Below are positions 57,061 through 64,000 of a DNA stretch of 64,000 bases, piece by piece. This DNA comes from Astropecten irregularis (taxonomy: Eukaryota > Echinodermata > Asteroidea > Paxillosida > Astropectinidae). Position 1 is the first letter of the stretch, and every line of letters starts with the position of its first letter. The position numbers and the translations under genes are program-made. The notes beneath the pieces were generated by a model. That model had not been told where the DNA came from. It worked only from the letters and a program-made list of their open reading frames with translations, and made no database searches. Location of the stretch: positions 3,348,001-3,412,000 of the forward strand of contig OZ020249.1 of assembly GCA_963971285.1 (NCBI GenBank), given 5' to 3'.

Positions 57061-57799
57061 GTCACACAATTCTAATTGACATGCAAATTATATCATATGC
57101 GGAAAAGCCTTATGTGCTGTTTTTAACAGCCATAAACTCTAGTTTTCTTTTCTTCTTCTTCTTCTTGTCGTATGAATTCCTATAGACAAAGCACATGTGC
57201 ATTCTAGGTGCCACTTTTGCCACTTTTAAACTGCCGATTTTAATCAAACTTGGTCAAAACAAAGTCCCCACAGCGAAGTTGGTTGCCGAAACTTTTCGTC
57301 ATCATGACGTCATCAGGTGTCACGTGACAGTGTCTTAAAGGGGCAAACTTCAGACATCAATTATGAACGAACCCTATGTCTGATTGAGTTGAAACTTGGT
57401 ATGTATCTAAGTCGGGAAGTGTTATATCGAAAAATTGCAATGACGTCATCATGACGTCATTCCCTGATTTTTTATGATTTATTGAAATTTTGGGTCATTA
57501 AAGTTCTTTTAATGATATCTAGTAAATGAAACAAGATATCTTTGAATTTCTTTTTGATAATTCTTCAGCATACACCATAGATGAACACTGCATAGACAAA
57601 AATTCAGTGACGTCATCATGACGTCATAAAAAATGTGATTTTTATAACACATAGTAGGAACGGCCGATGGCCTTGAAAATTGGTACATTGGTGAATTGGA
57701 GGTTCGGGGTTGTAATTATGAAGTTACATCAAGACAGCGTCATTTTTTTTTTTTTTATGATTTTTTGAATATTTTTCACGCTATAGCCCATTGACTTGT

Positions 57800-58150
57800 A
57801 CAGGGCAAACAGGAAGTAGCTCCTCATTTAAAAGTGGTAAGAGCTAGGATCATGATTCTTTCACCAAATAGCAATGTTAGGCAAGGTCTTTCTTTGTGAC
57901 ACATTGCTTGACCTCCGTGACCTCTACTTCCGGTCAAACAGGAAGTAGCTCCTCATTTAAAAGTGGTTACAGCTATGATCATGATTCTTTCACCAAAAGT
58001 GAATGTTAGGCAATTTCCTTCATTTGTGTCACATTGCTTGACCTCTGTGACCTCTACTTCCGGTCAAACAGGAAGTAGCTCCTCATTTAAAAGTTGTAAG
58101 AGCTAGGATCATGATTCTTTCAGCAAAAGTAAATGTTAGGCAAGGTCTTT
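57800..58150. repeat. ~128 bp tandem repeats, set 3 (two copies and a part)
   Basis: Same unit, in element b, beginning with a partial copy at CAGGGCAAACAGGAAGTAGC. Confidence 0.85.
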
Positions 58151-59800
58151 CCCTGTGACACAAACATGACCAAGTCAAGTGACTTCAGATTAAAGGTGCA
58201 CTCTTCAAAAGTATAAAGTTTAATATCTTAATCAAATGTTTTTTGTGTATAATGTTTTGAAAAAATTTTAATATCATAAAACGGAAAAGCCATGTGTTCT
58301 GTTTTCAACAGACACAATATCTAGTTTTTTTTTTTATTTTTTCCTTTTTTTTTTTTTTTCTTTTTCCACTTTTTTCCCATAGACATAACACAGGGGTTTT
58401 CTGAGAGCCACTTCTACCATTATGCCAATTCCGATCAACTTTATACTTGGCACGTAGTTAGACCACCACCCCGAATAGTGTCCCGCGTAAGTACGTCATC
58501 GTGACGTCATCGCGTGCACAATTACGTCATCATAAAAGTCCGAATTTTAGGGCGTTTTATCTCCGGAACGGCAAGTCCGATGAAACTCAAACTTGGTATG
58601 CAAGTATGTGGGGACGTGTTATAGACAAAAATTGCAGTCACGTGTCGATGACGTCATCGTGTGATTTTATACGAATTATTCAATTTTTGGACCTTTTCTT
58701 TATATCTCCTGAACGACAAATCGCAATTTCGAAATTCTTTCGGTAAAATGTTTGTTATGTTACAGGCATGTGCCACAAAATACCAAAAAGTGGTGACGTC
58801 ATGATGACGTCATCAAAAAGCCGATTTTCTGATTCACATATAAGGGAATATCTGATGGTGATGAAACTTGGTGGATAGGTAGGGAATGATACTAGTATCC
58901 TAAATCTGAAGTGACGTCACGATGACGTCATCGGCTGATTTTTTATTGATTTTTGAATAATTAATTTTGCCATTTTTTCACGGAAACACATAGAAGCGAA
59001 AATCCGATCAAAATGAAACTTAGTGGGTAGGTAAGAAATGGTACTAGTATCCCTTATGTGAAGTGACGTCACGATGACGTCATCGATTGAATTTTTATTG
59101 ATTTTTCTTTAATCATTTATTTTGCCATTTAGAGTCAAACATAACACAAAACACGGGCCTTGGAAATTATTGGACCGCCGATATGGCTATCCATAGTAGT
59201 GGGCCAATGGCTATCCATAGTAGTGGGCCAATTGTGTACACGTAAACGTAGCACGATAACCTAGAAAATCAGTAATTTTGCTGTTTCCGCCGCCCATAAG
59301 CACAACCATACATACTATGCGCGCTGGCCTATAGTAGACTCTGCCATTTCTGTGTTTTTCATGGCCGTGTGTATGTACATCTATCTGTATACGTGTACTG
59401 TTGGATGAGTGATGACGCTTCTGGTAGTTGTTTAGGACAATTAATACACCGCTGATAAACTATTTCTCTGTCCTGGGTCAATTTTATATATATTATATAT
59501 ATTTTCTAAAACATGACGCGAAACAGCTCAGTGTTTGTTAACTACAAACACAGGTCTAGTTTGATTTTGGATTTGTCTTTTTGTAAATTTGTCCTCTTGT
59601 CATTTTGTCATTTGCTTGATTTTGGTTTTGTCTGTTTGTAAATTTGTCCTCTTGTCGTTTTGTCCTTTGATTTACATTTTGTCTTCTCGTGAATTTGTTC
59701 TTTTGTTGATTTGTCCTTTGTTTGAATAAAATTGATCCTTGGATGATTTTGTTGTCCTTCTAAACATTTGTTTGATTTTGGCCCTTTGGGCCGCCCATAT

Positions 59801-60400
59801 ATTCATGCCCTCTATTTAGGAAATACGAATGGAAAATAATGACTCATCGTGTTCTTAAACTGTAATAAATCAAATAACATACCACCCGACTGTCAAGCTT
59901 TTATACCAAAACATTTCATTCACACATTTGAAAATATGAATAAACTTTTGTAAAGATCAAAATAAACGTAATTATAAAGACAATAATATGCATTGTCATT
60001 AAAGTAATTCTAGACTATAACTTGTATAAAATAAACACCAAGGGAAACTTGACTGGAGTGGGATTCAAACCTGCGACCCCGTATACCTTACCGGTGTTCT
60101 ACCAACTGAGCAATTCAGGTATTATGTTGGCCTTGCCCCAAATAGTCAATTGTATTCTTTCTTTGACCAACCAGAAACCATGGAACGACTCTCATACCGC
60201 GCCGCTATATCCCAATGCTCATTTGAGTATCATTAGCAATGCTACAAACTTGAGAAACGGTAGAGTGGACGTTTGGTTTTTACCTTCTTTTTCGATAACA
60301 TTTTCTCCCCAAACTTTTAGAACTTGATTTCCACAAGCAACACAAACTAAATGTTTTAAAACTGTAAAATTATAAATTCAAATAATAATTTGTTTTTTCC
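59801..60400. repeat. ~600 bp tandem unit 2, with tRNA-like core
   Basis: Starts TTCATGCCCTCTATTTAGG and closely matches unit 3 base by base, including CATACCACCCGACTGTCAAG. The tRNA-like part is at 60052-60124 (minus), with a damaged A box (TTGCTCAGTTGGTAGAAC). Confidence 0.8.
60052..60124 (-). tRNA. tRNA-like sequence, unit 2
   Basis: The minus strand keeps the D-arm-like TTGCTCAGTTGGTAGAAC and B box CGCAGGTTTGAATCCCA. Stem pairing is poor. A tRNA-derived repeat remnant, not a convincing functional tRNA. Confidence 0.35.
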
Positions 60401-60880
60401 TGCCCTCTATTTAGGAAATACGAATGCAAAATAATGACTCATCGTGTTCTTAAATTTTAATAAATCAAATAACATACCACCCGACTGTCAAGCTTTCATA
60501 CTAAAACATTTGATTCACATCTCTAAAAATGTGAATGAACTTTTGTAAAGCTCAAAATTAACGTACTTATAAAGACAATAATATGCCTTGCCATTAAAGT
60601 TTTTCTAGACTATAAATTGTATGAAATAAACACCAAGAGAAACTTGACTGGAGTTGGATTCAAACCTGCGACCCCCGTTTATACCGTACTAGTGCTATAC
60701 CAACTGAGCTATGCAGCCCTATGTTTGCAGTGACTCAAATAGTCAATATCTTTGTTTTATACAGTCGGAGGCCATGAAACGACTCACATACCGATATATC
60801 CAAATGCTCATTTGAGTATCATAACCAATGCTACAAGCATAAGAAACGGTAAAAAAGGGAAGTTTGGTTTTTAATTGTGA
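60401..60880. repeat. ~600 bp tandem unit 3, truncated
   Basis: Matches unit 2 from TGCCCTCTATTTAGGAAATA to ATGCTACAAGCATAAGAAAC, then ends before the unit's last part. Confidence 0.78.
60648..60720 (-). tRNA. tRNA-like sequence, unit 3
   Basis: The minus strand has TAGCTCAGTTGGTATAGCAC and B box CGCAGGTTTGAATCCAAC. Same tRNA-derived core as units 1 and 2, with an insertion in the variable region. Confidence 0.35.
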
Positions 60881-61116
60881 TTTAACCTGTCATCTGACAA
60901 AATAATTTTGCTTAGATCTCCAGATTATATGAAACTTAGATAGACCAAATTAGAAATGAACAACTCATAATATTTCTTTCCATTCGTCTCAACTGAAATA
61001 ATTATCACCTATTGCGTGTTAAGTGAGTGCATACTTGTATAATCATTTATGTACGGTAAATGCGCTGTGGTTGTTGATGTGAAAAGCAAAATAGGTATCC
61101 CATAGGTAGAGTAAAT
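60881..61116. other. 3' flank of the GCNT gene
   Basis: No feature is recognised beyond likely 3' untranslated sequence of the minus-strand glycosyltransferase. Confidence 0.35.
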
Positions 61117-62607
61117 TTACGGAACGGCAGTGTGGTTTTTCTGCCACATCATTTTTACGACAGGAAAGTTGGGCAGTTTCTCTGATTCAGACGGATTATT
61201 AGTCCTGTAGTTGAGGGCTTCTTCAAGGCACTGTATGGCCACAGGGTCATAGTTATAGTGGAACTTATTTGCAAAGAGGTGAGGTTGGCTAGCTAGGTAG
61301 TTTAAGTATCCAATGCCAAAGATGCATAGTGCCCTCACGTTCTTACCAATGCATCCCAGGTGCCCCCTGACATAACTCCATTTCATAAATCTTACATTCC
61401 ATTCCCGAGTTGAATTTGGAAATCCCCCTGGAGCTCCAGGTGACTGATGAAGGGTAGCCCAGTAGTGCTCGTCTGGGCTGAACGTATCATTTGACCACTT
61501 CAATAGGTCAATACCCTGTGGACTGGTCAACACGTATTCTACAAAGCGTCTTGTGGCTGCGATGTAAGCGTTTCCGAAGAAGACTGTCAGGTTATGGGGA
61601 GCGGGGGATTTTCTTTGACTGGTGCGCCGGATATGCCCATTTACTGTGACATGATGATAACGCATTCTATTAAATTTGTGAGGACATGACACACTCTTTA
61701 TATCATTATGTCCTTTATAAGCTTTGAGTTGACGAACAATCTCCAGATTTGTCTTCAGTGGGAAGTCTTGCCCACATAAGTTCATTACATATTTCCAACG
61801 ATACACCTTACCTCTTGGTCTTGTTAAATCTTTCATACAGTTGATATCAGCCAAGAGCCTAGTATATCCAGCATACTGCACTTTCTCGATCTTTGACGGA
61901 ATGAAAACGTTTTCAAAGCATCCAGCAAGGTTGTGTATTGCATGATGGAATTCTTTAGGAGACTTGGCATCAGGATGAATGCAGTAGAGGTTTTGAGGTT
62001 GGTAAATTGCTCGCAAGAGACGTTCAACTTGAGCTGCATCTTTATGAGTAACTATAATATATGCTACGGGGAAACCAGCCTCTTCATCTGTAGCTGGTTT
62101 AGTTGGGTAGTGCCTCACACGTTTGTAAAAGGCGCAATTCCGTGTCCACGTCATAACTTCCTGATCAATCGGTATATCAACAGATCCCTTTCCTTTCAAA
62201 CGTTCTTTCTTTAGCATTTCATTAGTCCTTTGAATTACTGTTTTATTACCAGCAAATACAGCTGAGCAGTTTGTGTCCCAGTGTTTGTGAAAAGAGACTG
62301 GCTTATGATTATCTGAGTGAATCGTATCAACAGAAGACTGACTGGTAAATGATGTTGGTTTATGGTGGTGAAGTTGTGCTTGACGTTGTGATAACAAAGT
62401 ATCCTCGGTATCCCTTCCCTTATCCTTGTTATTTCGCTGTGTACTTGGAAAAGACGCGAACAGCTTTTTCCCCGAAGGTTCTAGTCTCTGTGGACGACTG
62501 TTATATTTCATACGATAGGTGAACAAGATAAGCTGCAGGATAGCAAAGGACACGCTCAGAAAGACGAGCCATTTGATGAAGCGTCTTCGCTGAAGGAAAT
62601 CTGCCAT
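61117..62607 (-). CDS. Beta-1,6-N-acetylglucosaminyltransferase, core-2/I type (GT14)
   Basis: ATG at 62605-62607, stop at 61117, 496 aa, uninterrupted. It is a type II Golgi enzyme adding beta-1,6-GlcNAc branches to O-glycan cores or polylactosamine. Visible: short basic cytosolic tail (MADFLQRRRFIKW), a single membrane span (LVFLSVSFAILQLILFTY), a stem to about 150, then the GT14 domain. Within it are FPVAYIIVTHKDAAQVERLL, YCIHPDAKS, YAGYTRLLADINCMKDL, WKYVMNLCGQDFPLKTNLEI, FFGNAYIAATRRFVEYVL and SPDEHYWATL, with the Glu expected to be catalytic at about residue 380. Length and the intronless coding region fit vertebrate GCNT genes. The frame extends 34 codons upstream without an ATG to a splice acceptor (TTTGCTTCAG, exon start 62711), so this is the coding exon behind a 5' non-coding exon. 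Which paralogue it is cannot be told. Confidence 0.92.
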   Translation of the reverse strand: MADFLQRRRFIKWLVFLSVSFAILQLILFTYRMKYNSRPQRLEPSGKKLFASFPSTQRNNKDKGRDTEDTLLSQRQAQLHHHKPTSFTSQSSVDTIHSDNHKPVSFHKHWDTNCSAVFAGNKTVIQRTNEMLKKERLKGKGSVDIPIDQEVMTWTRNCAFYKRVRHYPTKPATDEEAGFPVAYIIVTHKDAAQVERLLRAIYQPQNLYCIHPDAKSPKEFHHAIHNLAGCFENVFIPSKIEKVQYAGYTRLLADINCMKDLTRPRGKVYRWKYVMNLCGQDFPLKTNLEIVRQLKAYKGHNDIKSVSCPHKFNRMRYHHVTVNGHIRRTSQRKSPAPHNLTVFFGNAYIAATRRFVEYVLTSPQGIDLLKWSNDTFSPDEHYWATLHQSPGAPGGFPNSTREWNVRFMKWSYVRGHLGCIGKNVRALCIFGIGYLNYLASQPHLFANKFHYNYDPVAIQCLEEALNYRTNNPSESEKLPNFPVVKMMWQKNHTAVP

Positions 62608-63217
62608 GTTTCTCCGTGTACACGCACAATAATGACGTAATCTTTGAAGATTGATTTGATCTCTTAGTTGGTCAATCCAAAGGCCGTAGAATTTCTGCCA
62701 AGAACACAAACCTGAAGCAAAAAAAAAGAGTTATTGGTTTGATTTGAATATCTTCCAACACTGTACGATATGATTCGACCTTCTGTATGCATGCTGCATA
62801 CACACACCAACAACGATGCACACAGTCATGACGGTCAGATTTTATCTATAAAACGTCAATGCTTATCATAGAGAGCATTTTATTCCAATCATCTTGTTGG
62901 AATAACAATTAGTCCCTTCGTGAAAACTTGAAATAACACTTAGATAATATAAATGTTGCCCTTTGATTTTGAATATTGATTTTCATGATCTCATTGACTG
63001 TATGTAATTTTCGAGAAAATTTGCAGACGTTTTTAGAACCTTTCAAGGATGAACCGGAAGTGTAACTTGAATGTATGGAAGAAATGCGTGTCTGATAGTT
63101 TGCTGTAAGGTGTTGTACACAAAGTCCCATAGGAGTGAACGGCCGGCGCGTGTGACTTTGTATGCAAAAAAGTACTTGTTTTGCCCTATTCACGAGACTT
63201 ATTAGCGCGTCCATGGA
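62608..63217. other. 5' side of the GCNT gene
   Basis: 62608-62711 is 5' UTR on the coding exon. Beyond it is intron or promoter with no recognised feature until the transposon at 63218. Confidence 0.4.
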
Positions 63218-63725
63218 TAGTCTGGTTCCCGACTATTGTCTGTCAAATATAGGGTCCGGTATCGGCTAAATTCACAGATTTATCCGAAACATTACGAACT
63301 CGTTCTCGTCCGACTTCGGAAAGTTACGTGAACTGTCGGATTTTTCTGGCCACGCGAGTCGCGAGGTCACGCACAGGACAAGACAAGTCGTGTAAATATG
63401 TTTCATCCCGTGCTACAGTTAGCCAAAATAGAGCATAATAATTGTCCATATACAACAGAGCACACTTCCTATAATGCACTCTTGGGTTAATTGTTGTATG
63501 TCTTTTTTTTTCCACTCTTTGAACTCTTATTTTACCCAGGAAAATATACTTATAAAAGTGCAAAAAATGAATGCTAAAATTGAAACTCGCCAGACTCTAA
63601 AACTAGCTTCCGCGCCTGCGCAGACATGACAGCTGTGTCATATTCTATTTTTAACCGTAGCCGATACATGACCTAAGACTTTTAATAAGAATCGTCAGGG
63701 AATCTCTGAGCAGGGAACCAGACTA
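63218..63725 (+). mobile_element. TAGTCTGGTTCCC element, copy 3
   Basis: 508 bp with TAGTCTGGTTCCC and its inverse at the ends, flanked by GTCCATGGA and GTCCATGAA (9 bp duplication, one mismatch). Same orientation as copy 1 and lacking its 190 bp insertion. Shares GTATCGGCTA, CCGAAACATTACGAACTCGT and CTTCCGCGCCTGCGCAGACA with the copies in the NLR intron. Confidence 0.8.
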
Positions 63726-64000
63726 GTCCATGAATGACAATAACAGTTTGTGCACATTGATTAGCGCGCGTGAAAGCGTGTCTAATCTAGTTATTTAATT
63801 CTATATATATGATTATGCCATAGAGATACATACTAATAAACTAGAGGGCGGGCTCGGCGAAATTTCTGTGTCAACACGGGGATCGATCCGCCATTACTGA
63901 AATGGGCATTGTGCCAGCGCTTTACTATATTTGCTGTTTACTTACGGCGTAGGCCTTTGTACAGCACTGTAGTTTGCGCAAGTGCTCCGTCAGCACAGCA

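Larger units (their letters stand above)
55100..57142 (+). mobile_element. Helentron-like element c, nested in b
   Basis: 5' end GGCTTTTTCGCGC with its hairpin. 3' subterminal GCGGAAAAGCC, hairpin GCTGTTTTTAACAGC, then CTAG|T at 57139-57142. It starts about 50 bp inside element b. After removal of element d its body holds tandem ~128 bp repeats (56385-57060). Confidence 0.68.
55050..58324 (+). mobile_element. Helentron-like element b, nested in a
   Basis: 5' end GGCTTTTCC (hairpin with GGAAAAGG). 3' subterminal GGAAAAGCC at about 58282, hairpin TCTGTTTTCAACAGA, CTAG|T at 58321-58324. It starts about 40 bp inside element a. Contains elements c and d. Confidence 0.7.
55009..59559 (+). mobile_element. 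Helentron-like element a (outermost of four)
   Basis: 5' end GCTGTTTCGC within a hairpin. 3' subterminal GCGAAACAGC (perfect complement of the 5' end), a hairpin GTGTTTGT...ACAAACAC, then CTAG|T at 59556-59559. Nested elements b, c and d occupy 55050-58324. The empty site CTTTGTTTGATTTTGG is in the left foldback arm. Confidence 0.72.
51041..59800. mobile_element. 8.8 kb foldback element with insertions in one arm
   Basis: The ends are ATATGGGCGGCCAAAAGGGC (51041) and its inverse (to 59800). The left arm 51041-51735 consists of repeats of AAAAGGACAAATTTACAAAA and AATCAAACAAAGGACA. The right arm is the inverse, found in three pieces: 52903-53142, 54939-55008 and 59560-59800. The pieces are separated by Helitron-like insertions whose empty sites are readable in the left arm. 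The inner ends are GAACGATGGGGGCGGCCCCC (51708) and its inverse near 52927. It lies between units of the 600 bp tandem array. No ORF of known function. Confidence 0.75.

Noticed and set aside
60022-60327. 101-codon plus-strand frame
   Set aside because: Runs through the antisense of a tRNA-like core in a tandem repeat unit and has no independent support.
62608-62709. N-terminal extension of the GCNT frame by 34 codons
   Set aside because: No ATG in the extension. A splice acceptor ends at 62712, and the ATG at 62607 gives the usual short cytosolic tail and membrane anchor.
1-64000. CRISPR array or bacterial operon
   Set aside because: The spliced animal genes and transposons rule this out. 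The tandem repeats lack unique equal-length spacers.

Overview
The window is animal genomic DNA: spliced genes with GT-AG introns, a low gene density and a very high load of transposable elements. The gene families fit an invertebrate deuterostome, most likely an echinoderm: a Death/NACHT/LRR receptor of the type expanded in sea urchins, a UDP-glucuronosyltransferase, a core-2-type GlcNAc transferase and CUB and SAM exons. Frequent short palindromes such as GTAGGCCTAC and TACATGTA point the same way. The species assignment is inference.

Layout. 1-4.2 kb is repeat-rich flank with one 2.1 kb transposon-like block. 4.2-20.5 kb (+) holds one seven-exon gene whose exons join in frame: novel N-terminus, ubiquitin-like domain, a duplicated linker exon, Death domain, then a single large NACHT-LRR exon, about 1365 aa in total. 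Its 8 kb last intron is filled with nested inverted-repeat transposons. A decayed tandem copy of the gene's 3' part follows at 21.0-21.8 kb. 26.5-30.7 kb (-) is a four-exon UDP-glucuronosyltransferase, complete except for one in-frame TGA in exon 1. 33.3-35.1 kb is a broken Ty3/gypsy-type fragment.

36.8-43.6 kb is an LTR retrotransposon on the minus strand. Its two 514 bp LTRs are identical by eye, and it carries no recognisable gag-pol, but it does carry an intact 224-codon acidic ORF with a hydrophobic tail. A 957 bp hAT-like element sits in one LTR with a perfect 8 bp target duplication. Candidate SAM-domain exons (-, 44.0-45.2 kb) and CUB-domain exons (+, 46.2-48.3 kb) follow.

50.3-60.9 kb is a tandem array of about 600 bp units, each with a tRNA-like core. 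It is split by an 8.8 kb foldback element. One arm of the foldback contains two insertions of Helitron2/Helentron-type elements, and one of these is a four-level Russian-doll nest. The window ends with a single-exon core-2/GCNT-like glycosyltransferase (-, 61.1-62.6 kb) and a third copy of the 9-bp-TSD element seen in the NLR intron.

The genes do not form a pathway. The NLR is a predicted intracellular immune sensor, the UGT a detoxification or steroid-conjugating ER enzyme, and the GCNT a Golgi O-glycan-branching enzyme. All alignments were made by eye, so percentages are not given.
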